From Euphorbia lathyris (Eukaryota > Streptophyta > Magnoliopsida > Malpighiales > Euphorbiaceae): 64,000 nt of DNA. The translations under genes and the position numbers were made by a program. This document shows, piece by piece, positions 19,799 to 32,645 of this stretch. How positions within the stretch are numbered: position 1 is the first letter of the stretch; each line of letters begins with the position of its first letter. The stretch is taken from assembly GCF_963576675.1 (NCBI RefSeq), contig NC_088918.1, forward strand, positions 47,215,501-47,279,500, given 5' to 3'. The notes beneath the pieces are model-generated. The model did not search any database and had not been told where the DNA came from. It worked only from the letters and a program-made list of their open reading frames with translations.

Positions 19799-21843
19799 AG
19801 AGTGCCCACCAAATCTGTCTGTACTACTCCATTTGAACTGTTCAATAGAAAGAAACCCGTTTTTTCATTTATGAGAATTTGGGGTTGTTCAGCATATGTT
19901 AAACGCATAGTATCAGATAAGTTAGATCCTATAAATGTTTCTTCATTAGATATCCTAAGGAAACTACACGATATTACTTCTATCATCCATATGATTAGAA
20001 AGTAATAGTATCCAAACACACCATGTTTCTAGAGAAAGAGTATCTAGAATAAACACGAACAGGAAGCGTGATTGAACTTGAGGAAGTTCAAGAAGAGACA
20101 CCAGCTGAAACAGCGGAAGCAATGATGGAACCCGAACCGGTCCTATTATATGAGACACCAGTGCCATTACCCACTTGTAGGTCTCAAAGAATTCGTGAAA
20201 TCCTAGAGAGATTTGGATTTCTAGTGGGAGACTATGAAGAGGTTCCCGTGTTTGATGACGAACCCGAAACCTACGAAGACGCTCTTACTGCTCCAAAATC
20301 TAAAGCATGGTTTGAAGCCATCAATTCTGAAATGGATTCCATATACACTAACCAAGTGTGGACTTTGATTGATCCACCCGAAGGGATAAAACCTATTGGG
20401 TGCAGGTGGATCTTTAAGAAGAAGATAGACATGGATGGAAAGGTTAGCACCTACAAAGCTAGGTTGGTAGTGAAAGGTTATCTTCAAGGACAAGGAGTTG
20501 ACTATGACAAGACTTTCTCACCAGTAGCCATGTCCAAATCCATCAGAATCTTGCTTGTTATTGTCATTCATTTCGATTATGAGATTTATCAAATGGATGT
20601 GAAAACAGATTTCCTAAACGGAAAACTATTTGAGGATGTATATATGATGCAACCTGAAGGTTTCACATCAAAGGATGCAACTAAGGTCTGCAAACTTAAG
20701 AGGTCCATTTATGGACTCAAGCAAGCATCTAGAAGCTGGAACAAACATTTTGATGGAACGATAAAACAATTTGGTTTCAAGCAAAACTGCGAAAAAGGCT
20801 CATGTTTACAAGAAGGTCAGTGGGAGCTCAGTGGTTTTCCTAGTATTATATCTGGATGACATATTACTGATGGGAAACGATGTAGCTATGCTACAATCGA
20901 TGAAAGTCTAGTTATCTGGTAACTTCTTTATGAAAGACTTGGGAGAAGCAGCTTATATCTTAGGGATTAAGATATGTAGAGATAGATCAAGAAGACTGCT
21001 GGACTCTCCCAGTCTACATACATTGACAAGGTGCTGAAGCGCTTTAACATGCATGAATCGAAAATTAGTAACTTACCCGTACTATATGGGATTACGTTAA
21101 CTAATCATCAGTGTCTAAAAACGGAAGATGATAGGAAACGCATGGTTGTAATTCCGTACGCCGGTGCAATTGGTTCGATCATATATGACATGCTTTGCAC
21201 AAGGCCTGATGTAGCGTTTTTTTATTGAGCATGACAATTTGCTATCAAGCAAATCCAGGAAACAATCACTGGATCGTTGTCAAGAAAATTCTTAAGTACT
21301 TGAGAAGGACTAAAGACATGTTCTTTGTGTATGGAGAACTGAAACTTGAAGGATTTTCAGATTCTAGTCATCTAACAGATGAGAATGATTACAAATCCCA
21401 AACAGGATACATGTTTATCCTAAATGAGGGTTCAGCCAGTTCGAAGAGTTCCAAACAAGGGAGTGTTGCTTTCTCGTCGACCGAATCAGAATACATCGCA
21501 GCTGCAGAAGCAGCAAAGGAGGCAGTTTGGATCAAGAAGTTCGTAATAGAACTAGGAGTGGTCCCTGACATTGTGAATCCCATTACTTTGTATTGTGATA
21601 ACCATGGAGCCATTGCACAAGCAAATGAACCACGGTCTCATAAGGAATCCAAGCATTATCTCAAGCGATATCACTTCATTAGAGAGATTATAACCAAAGG
21701 AGATGTGAGAATAGAAAGAGTACCCACAGAGAACAACGTTGCAGATCCATGGACGAAGGCCTTAATCCAAAGAGTTTATGATCGTCATTTAAATTCTTCT
21801 AGGATTAGTTTTAGGAATAATTGGCTTTAGTCCAAGTGGGAGA
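19799..21843 (+). pseudogene. Decayed 3' half of a copia pol (integrase end, RT, RNase H), family B
   Basis: It starts inside the integrase C-terminal region (VPTKSVCTTPFELF, WGCSAYVKR). RT follows (WTLIDPPEGIKPIGCRWIF, DYEIYQMDVKTDFLNGK, YGLKQASRSW) and its YLDDILL motif is readable only in another frame after a slip near 20815. RNase H follows (STESEYIAAAEAAKEAVWIKK, DNHGAIAQANEP, KHYLKRYHFIREII). Frame changes occur near 19980, 20815 and 21225. Gag, protease and the integrase core are missing. The sequence ends in a polypurine tract, CCAAGTGGGAGA, directly before the LTR at 21844. Confidence 0.88.
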
Positions 21844-23040
21844 TGTTGGGGTTTAGTGTCCTATAGACAATTATTGTAGGATATAAACTGTTTGTAAATG
21901 AATTGTTCATTATCGTTTGTTTTATAAGATATAATAAGTCTAACTATATAAAGGCATTAATCTTTTATCAGAACTAATTAAGTTAAATAAAAGAAATCCC
22001 AAGTTTATTTAAGTGATCATAAAGTGTTCATACAAGCATGAAGTGAGACTAAACTTTATGATAAAACAATAAACTTAAAACAACCCAAGTCAAGTAATAT
22101 GTTTATGGGATTAACATATTGATGTTGAGACTTGCACGTAATAATGTCTTCTGTTGTGAATAGAGATCTGATCTCACAAGCTTTAGATATGAAGATATCT
22201 AGACAGTTACATGGATCCAGTGAAGGAGTTCATTGGGATTGGGGGCCCGACTTGAGATAACAGGATGGATGGATTTATCCGAATGTCACCTGTTTAATCT
22301 CAAATGGTATTAGTAGTTATAAATAATCCTCAGACTCAAATAAATATTAATTAGTGATTCTGGATTATAAAATGTGGTGTTTTGACTGTGTTCAAACACG
22401 ATCCACTACAGAGGGGACTTTGGGGTGTGTGAGTCAAACGTTGGGTATCACATAAAGTAATTGCAGGATAGTCAATGTTAGATTGAGCATTCGTCACTCC
22501 TAATAGATATGAGATATATCCATGGCCTCTTGTGGAGAATTAACTGGAAATCCTTACAAGGTGATATGGTTAAGAGTAGAAATTGAGATTTCACTTAGCC
22601 TATCTATTCAGAGTTAATTCTACCCGGACAAGTAAAACAGACATCTCATTATATGTAACTTAACATATTCCATAGTTATAGATTCGTCTAAGGATATAGC
22701 TGATGAATGATCAAATTATACTGGACCTAATATGGAAAGGTAAATGTCAGTATCAACCTGGCTTCTTATCACTCTGGGGGAATATTTGCGGTCCTGCTAG
22801 TAACAGTCCTCGAATTCATTCCATTATATATTTAGTTGGAATTAATCAGGTTGAATTAATTCCAATAAATATATACGGCTAGCAGTGGTAAAAAGCTATT
22901 GGGTCACACATGGGACTTGGAATCGAAGGACGAAATTGTAATTTAGAGAGAGGAAGTATATGGGCCGAAATTTATGTATATTAGGAATAATATAATTAAT
23001 TGATAATTATAATTACACTATAGTTATAGTTGAATTATCT
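21844..23040 (+). repeat. 3' LTR of copia family B, left part
   Basis: It starts TGTTGGGGTTTAGTGTCC right after the polypurine tract and continues at 29444-30059 beyond the LINE, for a total of about 1.81 kb. Two other copies of the same LTR are at 53697-55565 and 59518-61335, both reversed. Confidence 0.92.
23023..23040. repeat. LINE target-site duplication, left copy (18 bp)
   Basis: GTTATAGTTGAATTATCT here and at 29426-29443, immediately flanking the LINE. The A-tail of the LINE (seven T on this strand) follows at 23041-23047. Confidence 0.95.
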
Positions 23041-23084
23041 TTTTTTTGGTAGAAAAGGAAAGGAAAGCAACGAAACAAAAGCAA

Positions 23085-26000
23085 CTACACCGGGATTAGC
23101 CTAGGAAAGCTAACCCCAATCCTATCCTCTAACAGAAGAGGAGAAAGAGCGATAGGGGGAACGTTAAGGGTAGAAACACCTAACACCCCCTCATGGCCAG
23201 CCGCCGCCAATTGATCTGCAACACGGTTCTGCTCCCGAAAAATGTGGCTGAACTCAAGGAATTCAAAAGAGGAGCTAAGCCTCTTAATAGCTTTAATAAG
23301 GTTGCGGCTATGAAGACCCATGGCATGATTACCCAAAATCATATTGATGGCCTCCAAGTTATGTGACTCCACAGAAAGCCTCTTAACACCCAGCCTAATC
23401 GCCAGCTGGATTCCAGAGAGAATGCCCCAGAGCTCCGCAGAGAAGGAAGAACCCAAACCCAAATTCTGGGTAAACCCAGAAAGCCAGGCGCCTCCCGCAT
23501 CCCCAAGAACACCTCCGGCAGCAATCTTACCATTACTGAGGCATGAACCATCAGTATTCAGCTTCACAACCCCCTCTCTCGGCCTATTCCAACTCACAAG
23601 GTGGACATCACTACTCGGGGAAGATCTGGCAAGGGACTCACCTTTGAAACTATCCATAATCGAGGAAAGTTTCTTCAAGAAGAACTCAGCTAAGTTAGGC
23701 AAAAGCACAGCTTTATTATCAAAAATCTCCTCGTTTTTCCATTTCCAAACTTGATGACAGATAATGGCAAAGAAAATGTCCCCATGCTCTATATAAGACA
23801 ATAACTTCCCCCTAATACCATCTGAGAACCAGTCGTTCACTGAATGGGACATGAAGGAAGAGAAAGTATGATGTGGGAGAATTTTCTTCCAAACCTCTTC
23901 ACTCTTAGGGCAATCCCTAAGTGCATGGCACAAAGATTCCACATGGCCTCTACATCTACCGCAAGCTCTAGAGGTCGCCAAATGCCTTCTGTACCTATCT
24001 GAGTTAGTAAGTAATCTGTCTTTAACGCCCAGCCACAGGAAGCTCCTCATATGGTAGGGGACTTTAAGGGACCAAATGGTCTTCCAAATATCCGAGGGAT
24101 TATCAGTCCTGTTAAGGGAAAAAGCTTCAAAGGCAGATTTACAAGAATAAACTCCATTGTTAGTCAACGCCCAATAATGCTTATCCATGTCTTCCTCTTG
24201 ATTACTCACCTTCACTCCTCTAATTCTAAGGAGAGTCTCAAGGCTAAAGAAAGAATCAAACTTAGGCCAAATCCAGTCCCCTTCAGAGTCCACCACATCG
24301 GCTAACCTCCAGTTGTGGATATCACTAGGCGGGGGGGAAGTACACACATCCACTAAAGGTTTATCCTCAATCCAGGTATCAAACCATAAGCTAATGGACT
24401 TACCATTACCCACCTCCAGACCAACCCCCGAGCAGAACTCAGCAAATACGGCGCTAAGCCCTTTCCAGAGGAAGGAACAATTGACAACTCTCTCTTTAGG
24501 GCCCCCAAAGATCTTATCTTTTCGATACTTACCACAAAGAAGGCGAACCCAGAGAGAGGAGGGGCATTGCCACATACGCCAAAGGAGTTTCATTAATAAA
24601 ACTTTATTATTATCCTTAGCTCTCCTAATGCCCAAACCACCTGCATCTTTGGGCTGAAAAACCTCACTCCAAGGCACCAGATGGATCTTTCTTCCCTCCG
24701 CAGCTTCCCCCCACAGGAACCTCCGTTTAATCTTATCAAGATCATTAAGCACAGGATCCGGAAGCTGACAGGCCTGCATGATGTGGTTGGGAGCTGCGCA
24801 ATTCACAAATTGAATTAAAGTTAGACGGCCAGCGAGGGAGAGAGTCTTGGCTTTCCACGTGGCACACCTCGTATTGGCTTTGTCTAAAGTATCTTTAAAG
24901 GAAACTTTAGACACTCTCTCACTGTGGAGAGGAATACCCAGATACTTCCCAAGAGAATTAGTAAGAGGAATACCAAACAAATCACTTAATCTTTTACAAA
25001 TTCTTGGATTCATATTCTTAGAGCACATCATCCTAGATTTCTGGATATTAAGTCTCTGACCAGAGGCCGAACAAAAACAATCCAGAATATCCATAATGAC
25101 ACTCAACTGCTCCTCATTACCTTCAAGAAAGATAAGGACATCGCCAGCAAAGAATAAGTGAGTCACCTAGGGACAGAAGCTGTTGATGGCCACCGGGTGG
25201 AAACTCCCAATATCAATGGCATCTTGAATAAGGTGGGATAGCCTCTCCATAGCAGTAACGAAAAGGAAGGGACTCATAGGATCACCCTGACGGACGCCCC
25301 GACACGGAGAGAACTCCTCTGACATATCCCCATTCACCATAACTTGAAAAACAGGAGAAGTAATACAAACCTTAATAAGTTTTCTCCAACTGTCCGGGAT
25401 CCTAGCTCTCTCCAGACTCTCCATCAGGAAATTCCAGTTGATGCGATCATAGGCCTTCTCCAAATCCAGCTTTAGAGCCACAATGCCTTTCTTCCCTTTC
25501 CTATTCTTCATAGTGTGCACCATTTCTTGGGCAATCACCACATTATCCATCATTTGTCTACCGGGTACAAAACTACCCTGATTCTGACAAATGATCTCCG
25601 GAAGAATGACACGGATTCTATTAGCCACAATCTTTGTAATCGTCTTGTAAAGAACATTACAAAGACTGATGGGTCTCATATGCAAAAAGGAAGAAGGCTT
25701 ATCAATTTTAGGAATAAGGACCAGGAGAGTTCTATTAACCAGCTCAATATACTTAGACCCATTGAACACACCTATGATAAAATCATAGATACCCTCCTTC
25801 ACAACACCCCAGTGCCTGTGGTAGAAGCCAGCAGGAAGACCATCAATACCAGGAGCTTTAGACGCCCCAATGCTGAAGATGGCATGGTCAATCTCTTTTC
25901 GGGAAATAGGAAGAAAGGCACTCTGACTGATATCCTCACTGATCAAAGGAAAGGTAGCAATAGAGTGAGCCCTCTCCAGCTGGACAGGATCCTCTTTGAA

Positions 26001-27185
26001 AAGTTCCTTATAGAACTCCAGAGCCAAATTCCGAATCGCCTCATCTTCATACACCCACTCCCCATTAGAATCTTTGATAGCCTCAATTCTATTCCTCTGC
26101 CTCCTAATCATAGTGGACAGATGGAAGTACCTGGTATTACGATCCCCATCTCTAATCCAGGATTTCCTAGACTTCTGGAACCAGAGAAGCTCCTCCTGCC
26201 TAAGCACAGCTTCCAGCTCCTTCTGAAGGGTTCTAAGGAGGCCATCTAAACTGTGATCAAACCTCACATCCAACCTACGCTGAACGCCCTCCATCCTTTT
26301 TAACAACTTATTCTTTCTTCTAATAATGTGCCCAAAGACATTCCTATTCCAACCAAGCACATTATTCCCGAACCCTTCAGCAGCTTGCAAGACATTCGAA
26401 TGAGGTTTCCAATTATCTTGGACGAACTCCTTAAACTTAGGATGGAACTCCCAAGCCAGCTGGTACCGGAATGGTCTCTTCCCCCTAGGGTGGTTGCCTC
26501 TCAAAAGCCTAAACAAAATAGGGCAATGGTACGAATGACGGAACGAAAGATTTAAAACAGAACACTCAGGGAAAGAAGTTAGGGCAGACACATTAGCATA
26601 GACCTTGTCCAAACGAACAAAGGTACTATTACATTTCCAAGTGAATCTATGACCCGAAGCCCCCAAGTCGGAAAGCCCACATAAATCCATATTATTTTTG
26701 TGGTGAAGACAGCGATTAACATAATGATTGGAACCTCCTCTCTGGTCACTCATAAGGCTGATATCATTAAAGTCACCCGTAATAAACCAGGGCTCAGAGA
26801 TGCTGCCACTCATCGAAAAGAGAATCTCCCACAGCCGTTTGCGATTAACTAAGATAGGATCAGCATACACAAGGGTAGTCAAGAAGGGAGTAATACCAGA
26901 AATGCTCACTTTACAGTGAATGAACTGCTTATCGATACTAATAACATCAAAATGAATCCGATCTGGCCTCCAGAAAAGCCAAATCCCACCAGCTCGGCCA
27001 GTAGCCTCCGATCTAACACACCTCCAGCTCTTAAACTTATTAACCACCTCATCTGCTTTCTCTCCACTAATCTTAGTTTCCAGTATAGCAAAACACGAGG
27101 GGTTAAACTGTTTAATAAGGTCATTAATATGGATACGGGTAGCTTTACTAGCCGCACCCCTAACATTCCAGCACAACAATTCCAT
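23085..27185 (-). pseudogene. LINE ORF2: endonuclease, reverse transcriptase, zinc finger, RNase H
   Basis: About 1366 codons in one frame, interrupted by a TAG at 25167-25169. It begins MELLCWNVRG, the usual APE-type endonuclease start, with LETKI and GDFND present; the SDH motif is SYH (Tyr codon at 26529-26531). RT follows: APGIDGLPAGF, RPISLCNVLYK, LDLEKAYDRINW, GVRQGDPMSPFLF. The catalytic FADD is FAGD (Gly codon at 25143-25145). After it come zf-RVT (KVPYHMRSFLWL, CGRC...CHALRDC) and RNase H (LNTDGS, FSAELWG), whose third acidic residue is His (VESHN, codon at 23361-23363). The protein would nick DNA and copy the LINE RNA by target-primed reverse transcription. This copy should be inactive. 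Confidence 0.95.
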
Positions 27186-27216
27186 AGAAAGGAGGAGACT
27201 GACCGCACCAACCTAC

Positions 27217-29423
27217 CTAAGCCAGGTATTTACTAGGGGCTCCTGAGAGCCTCACCAAGGTACCCGCTGGTCCCCTCTTCTCTAAAAAAGCCAAGGAATT
27301 CTGAATGCTTTTTTGTTTGCCCTTTGGCTTTTTCAAGCCAGGTTTAATAACCCCCATTGGATTTCCAATTCCAGGATCACCACTAAGAATAGAAGACCTA
27401 CCCTCATTAGTTTCCTTCATCTTTCGGGCTGCCTGAACCAGGGGGACCCCCTGAGCTTCATTCTTGGAAGCAAAGAGGGGATTAACATAATCAACCACTA
27501 GCTCAGAAGACACAACAGACTCCAGACCCGGCATACTGTGCTCCATAAGCTCATCTCCCTGGACAGGCTCATGAACGTCTTCAATAGATAGGGCACCAAA
27601 CCTAGAGCCAGACCTAAGAGCTAAGCTGGTACTAGCCTCCTCCCTAGCCTTGGGGATAGGCTTCTCCTTCACACTAGGGGCAGCAATAGGCTTAGTAAGA
27701 GCGGAAATCCCCTTCTTGATAATATCAGGAGGAAGATTCTGCACAATAGGAGGCTGAGTTCTACGACGAGTAGTCCGTTTAGCTACCATCCAAGGACCGA
27801 AGTTTCCTTCATTCCCTTGGTTACCTACAGAATTACTCCCACTCTCCATAACAGTCTCCTTCAAAACACTCTCCTTTTTGGGGCAACCTTCCTGAGAATG
27901 ACCATAAATGCCACAATCATAACAAATGTTATGTAAGCCTTCATATTCGATAAAGAACACCTTGTTCTGAACACAGAACTTAGATAATAAGGGTTTCGCG
28001 AGATCCACATCCACACAACCCCTAGCAAACTTGCCCCTAATGGCACCAACAGTAGTCTTATCCACATGGTGGACTTTCCCAACCATGCCTCCTATTTTGT
28101 TTAGGAATTTCTCACTGTAATACTCAATGGGAAGGCCCGGAAACCTAACCCAAGTCAAAATCCTGTTAACAGTAGAATCATGAGGATTAAAATTAGGAAC
28201 CCAAGGCCGTAAAGCCAAAACATGGTTGGAAATAATATATGGGCCCCCCTTGATCACAGTATTGTAATCCTCAACTCTAGTAAACTTGATGACATAGAAG
28301 TCATTTTCAAGGTCAGTAATACTGACTTTCCCTTTCCTAGCCCACTGGGCTTGAATTCTTTAGGCAAAATAATTAAAGCTGATCCTTTTCCCCAACACCT
28401 TAACTATCAAAGACACCTTCCACTTCTCTCTGAGTTCCCACTTCTCTTCCGAAGACAGTCTAATAACCGGACAAAGAGGATCATCCTGGACACCATCCTC
28501 CTCGTCAGAATCAGAGAAAAGATCCGCAGAATCCCCTACCATCTCCACTTCCTCTAAGCAAAGCTCCTCCTCAACCACCCCCATAACTGTGTCCTTCCAA
28601 GACCCTTTACCTATCCCGTTATTGCCAACAGCAGTCCTGGGGGAGGCCATGTTCCCCTGTCCCTGAATATCCTGTCCAGCCTCAAAAGGGCTCTGACTCG
28701 AGGCAACCTGTCCCCCAAAAGCTGCCCCAGCCTGCCCAGCACTGACCGGTATAGGACAACCAATGCCAGGCACAGTGCCGGAAAATCCAGGCCAACGCCT
28801 AGCCCCAGCATCGGCAAGCTCCGTGCGGTGCCTGGCGCCATCGGCAGGGAAGACAGGCGCCGCACAATCCGCAGGCGGCATTTTGCCCACCCGTCCATCT
28901 GGGACCGCGGGGAGCGAGGGGCAGGCAACAACCTCTACCGATCCCGTTCGCCCACCCCCCAAACTTCCTGCAACCAAATCCCCAGGCACAGGGCACTGCT
29001 CGCCCAACCTCCCTGCCAACGATTCCCCATCCAGCGGCGTCGCCTGCGCCCCAGGCAGATCCGCAAGCAAGGCACCGCCCCCAACAGATCCAGGTGCAGC
29101 GCCCCTGCCCCTCCAGCCCCCCAATCCCCTAAACCGACGCCGCAACCTGCCGGATCTAACCCCTCGGCCCCTTGCCAAGCCCCCCGACCCCGACCCCACT
29201 CCCGGGAGCGGTCCCTCACCCGCTTGCCACTCCCCCTTTTCTCCCTTGCATCCCCTGCCGAAACCACAACGCCGCCAGCCGACACCCCATCCGGCACCAG
29301 ATCCGAAGCCCGCCCTACCCCAGCCGCACGATCCGCCTCACCAGGATCGGATCTGCCGCCATCGCCGCCCCCCTCCAAGATCCGCCTAGCCCTAGGTCTC
29401 TCTCTTTCTCTGTCTTTCGCCAT
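27217..29423 (-). pseudogene. LINE ORF1: RNA-binding protein with DUF4283 and zinc knuckle
   Basis: The frame open from 29199 to 28361 ends at a TAA (28358-28360) in the middle of the DUF4283 domain (WKVSLIVKVLGKRISFNY before it) and resumes at once in the same frame to 27217 (GGPYIISNHVLALRPWVPNF, then CYDCGIYGHSQEGC, a CX2CX4HX4C knuckle). The first ATG, two bases from the element's 5' end at 29423 (MAKDRERERPRARR), is in another frame, so either translation starts further in or a frameshift lies near 29190. The N-terminal ~250 codons are Gly/Pro/Ala-rich from GC-rich DNA, unlike the rest of the element. Expected role: binding LINE RNA. Confidence 0.88.
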
Positions 29424-29425
29424 AT

Positions 29426-29443
29426 GTTATAGTTGAATTATCT
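29426..29443. repeat. LINE target-site duplication, right copy
   Basis: Second copy of the 18-bp GTTATAGTTGAATTATCT, abutting the 5' end of the LINE. Confidence 0.95.
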
Positions 29444-30059
29444 AATTATGTGATGATATTAATTAGAAGGTTTAATGTGATTATATCTCTAATTAATTAA
29501 ATCCCTAACATAAATAAATATCTAATTAGATTAGCATTATTATTTATTTATTTATATTAAAATAAAGATAAAGATAATAATTATATTTATTTATATATCT
29601 ACTAGTAAACCTATTTGGAATAGAATTCTAATTAAGTGATTAAACCTAATATGATTAGGGTTAATATTTGGAAGACTATAAATAGTCCCCCACCCCTACG
29701 AATTTCGGCCAAGCAAGTATTGGAGACTAAGAATTTCTTCCGACTTCCACTCGTCTTAATTACTCTTCTGTTTTCTCTATATTTGATCTCGTGTCGATGC
29801 CTTTAGAAGCAATCAATTTAGATTGTTATTCATTGGTTGATACTAACTATTTTCTGTTCTCTGTTCTATTGATTTCATTGTTCGTGAAATACGGTTAAGA
29901 ATTTATGGGCACTTCGTTTGCAATGGTAGATTGATCTTCAGAAAAGGTACACTTGTTTAATCCTTCTTTATATGAAATAACGATTAACGAATCTGGGAAA
30001 AAGGGAAATAGATAAAATTTTATATTTCCGTTGCGCCTAGGCTTGTCTATTTTTCTTCA
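29444..30059 (+). repeat. 3' LTR of copia family B, right part
   Basis: It continues the LTR begun at 21844 and ends CTTGTCTATTTTTCTTCA; the reversed copy at 59518 has the matching end. A TATAAATA box is at 29677-29684. Confidence 0.9.
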
Positions 30060-30221
30060 GTAACATTATTTGCGTCGACCGTATAATAAGACCGACACAA
30101 GTACTAATTTTCATGACATTTGCATCGGTTTCTAACTCACAATCGATGCAAATTACTTTTTTTTTTACATTTGCATCATTTTTAGTAAGGACCGATACAA
30201 ATAAATATTTTTTCACAAGTG
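30060..30221 (-). mobile_element. CACTA-like transposon end
   Basis: On the minus strand the right edge reads CACTTGTGAAAAAA. Inward are six copies of a ~10-bp motif of TTTGCATCGGT type in alternating orientation (near 30067, 30093, 30119, 30142, 30169, 30191). Subterminal repeats of this kind typify En/Spm (CACTA) elements. Only this end is seen; the copia LTR abuts it at 30059. The terminal motif is not the commonest CACTA form. Confidence 0.45.
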
Positions 30222-31234
30222 ATGCTTATGTTGGGGAACCCTCAAATTTGTTGGGCAATGCGCCTACATCTTTTAGTATAAAAAAAAATCTCAGCCCATA
30301 ACGTACATCCTTTTAGTATTTAGAGAACAACTCGGAGTCCAAGTCTTTTCAAGAGCAAATGTATGATGCAAACATATTACTGCTAGATATTAATATGAAT
30401 TAGACCTTTCACTATCAGCTTAACCTTTTAGTTCAATTGGTTTCATGATATGGTATCAACACCTCTTTGACCAAGTAATCAAGAGTTTTGTCCTTTTATA
30501 GATGTTTTATGCCCTGTTTTTTTATTACTTAAAGTATCAATCACTTCAGTTCAGTAATTTATCATTACTTATTATAATTATTTTTTATAATTATTATTAT
30601 TATTAGAACCATTATTATTTCAGTTCAGTTCAGTTTAATTTTTTTCAGTAAAAAAAAAAGAGTTTTAGTCCTTTCATATTTGTTATTTAGGGTTTTAGTC
30701 CTATGTAAGTTTTTTTTAAGAACAATAATCTTATATCAATAAAAAAAACATCTATGGTTCAAACTTTGTTTTGAAAAAATACATTTTCTTATTTTTATAT
30801 ATCTTTGGGAATTCCAACAAATTCTTTCGAATTAAGCTTTCGAATCTTTATGGGTTTTAGGTTGAAGTTCACTCTTCATTCATTTTCAATTAAAACCTTC
30901 AAAAAAATTTCTCTTAATCCCTCTCGATCTATATTAACCGTTCGCGAGTACATGCATTCGTTCGTTTAAATTTCACCTTACTCTATATCCTGGACATCGG
31001 TTTTAAAAGGGATGGATATAATTTACATAATAACCATGTGTTAATTATCATAAGGATGGTCTTAAATTATTTGTGAATGTCATCTCATTATTCATTTATT
31101 TGTTCCTATCTTAAGTCTTAAGATTCTATGTAAGATCCTTCTCTTTGTATCTATAAATCGCCTTTCATATCAACTCAATTGAATCAATCAAACACATACA
31201 ATTTATACTTTCTATATTATTATTAATTCTCTAT
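30222..31234. other. AT-rich intergenic stretch, nothing recognised
   Basis: Contains CAGTTCAGTT-type simple repeats (30535-30640) and T/A runs. No open frame of note. Confidence 0.5.
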
Positions 31235-32645
31235 TAAAGAAAGGTTAAAGCCCCCAAGCAAAGAAAGAAAAAAAGAACACATTAAATGCGAACGACTCTG
31301 CTCAAGGCAGATCTCCTGTTGTCATCAGTGAGGATCCCCAGGAGGCCTACAGGAGGCACACCAAACTAATGGTAATCCAAAGAACAAGAACCTGTGAAGT
31401 TCGCCAACCAGTCAGCCACCATGTTACTCTCTTTATAGCTATGTGTAAAAATGATGATCCATGCTCTATCACGATACGAAATGCATCTCTCAATCAGCTA
31501 GGAAAGAGGGATGATGTAGTTCAACTGAGCCATTCATGAATCGAAGAACAACTTGGGAATCCAATTAAAAAATGACATGTCGAAAGCCTCAAGCCCAAAC
31601 AATCTACAAACCGAAATAAAGACCCCAAAGTTCAGCAACCGACATGCAATACCCAATGTTTGCCCCAAAACCACCACAACAACGTCCTAACGAATCACGA
31701 ATAAGACCCCTACAGAAGCAAGACCTGGATTCCCTTTACAAGCCCCGTCCATATTAACTTTCACCCAACCCTTACTCAGAGGCACCCAAGCAATCCACAC
31801 CGTTCTCAGAACCATATATGTTCTCTTGTGTTGAGCAGCTTTAGCAGCAATAAAGTCCGTACAAAACCGTCTAATAACGGCCATAGCATTTCTAGGTAAA
31901 TCTTTGGCATTGAAAACTAACTTGTTCCGAAATCGCCAACCCCACCAGATGCAGCAGACGAAGAGTAGCAGCCAAGGGATACCTCCAAAGCTCCCGTCGA
32001 ACCGAAGATTGCTAGTAATCCACCCTAGACATCATCGGAATAAAAATGCTTGCACATGTTGTGCGAAACTGCTTGTTGCCAAATTTGTTGAATCTGCCCG
32101 CAATCTTAAAGAAGATGAACTGCAATCCCGCACCGATCACACTGCGAATTCAGCGATAAATGCCTCCTGACCCTTGTAGCGTTGCACAAAATACTACCAT
32201 GCCCAATTTGCCACAAGAAATACTTAATCTTCTCTGGAGCCTCCACCTTCCAAATATAATTCCATATCGGTACAACCTGCAAATTCGACTGAGCCCCCAA
32301 AGCATCATACCTCGTTTTAACCGAATAAACCCCGGAGGAATTCAATGTCCAGAACCATGTATCCGGTGTCTCACTTAGAGGGCAAACAACAAAAGCAGCG
32401 ATTTTAAGAAGAATAGTAGCGTTCACCAGATTCCGAAGAACATCCCAATCCCAACTGGCAGAATCTGAAAGCCAGTAATCATTCACCGTACGTGCCAAAT
32501 GATCAGGCGGGACTGGCCGATCAACTACAAGTGTTAAAGCACTAGGGCCGCACCAAATATCAGTCCAGAACCGCGTCTCTCTTTCATTAAATATCAGCTT
32601 GCCGACCCCCTTAGACATGACACAACTTCCGGCCACAATACTTTT
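31235..32645 (-). pseudogene. 5'-truncated LINE relic (zf-RVT and RNase H)
   Basis: The minus-strand frame at 32106-32636 holds a zf-RVT region (KLIFNERETRFWTDIW, VEAPEKIKYFLWQIGHGSIL, QCDRCG). Further along, 31687-31884 holds the RNase H start (WVKVNMDGACKGNPG). Frames are broken between and after these, and the endonuclease and RT are missing. It is distinct from the LINE at 23041 in sequence. The 3' side has a purine-rich tract near 31255-31280 that may be the old A-tail region. Confidence 0.8.

Larger units (their letters stand above)
23041..29425 (-). mobile_element. L1-type LINE, 6.4 kb, probably full-length, decayed
   Basis: It is bounded by an 18-bp target-site duplication and ends in a short A-tail on its own strand. 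Order on the minus strand: GC-rich 5' part, ORF1 (DUF4283 and zinc knuckle), 31-bp gap, ORF2 (endonuclease, RT, zf-RVT, RNase H), and a 3' UTR of about 37 bp. It sits inside a copia LTR. ORF1 has one stop and a probable frame slip; ORF2 has one stop and altered catalytic residues in three domains. Confidence 0.95.

Noticed and set aside
23344..24657. Plus-strand ORFs inside the LINE
   Set aside because: Antisense shadows of ORF2, which has clear domain matches on the minus strand; the same applies to plus-strand ORFs at 25515-27236 and 28763-29436.
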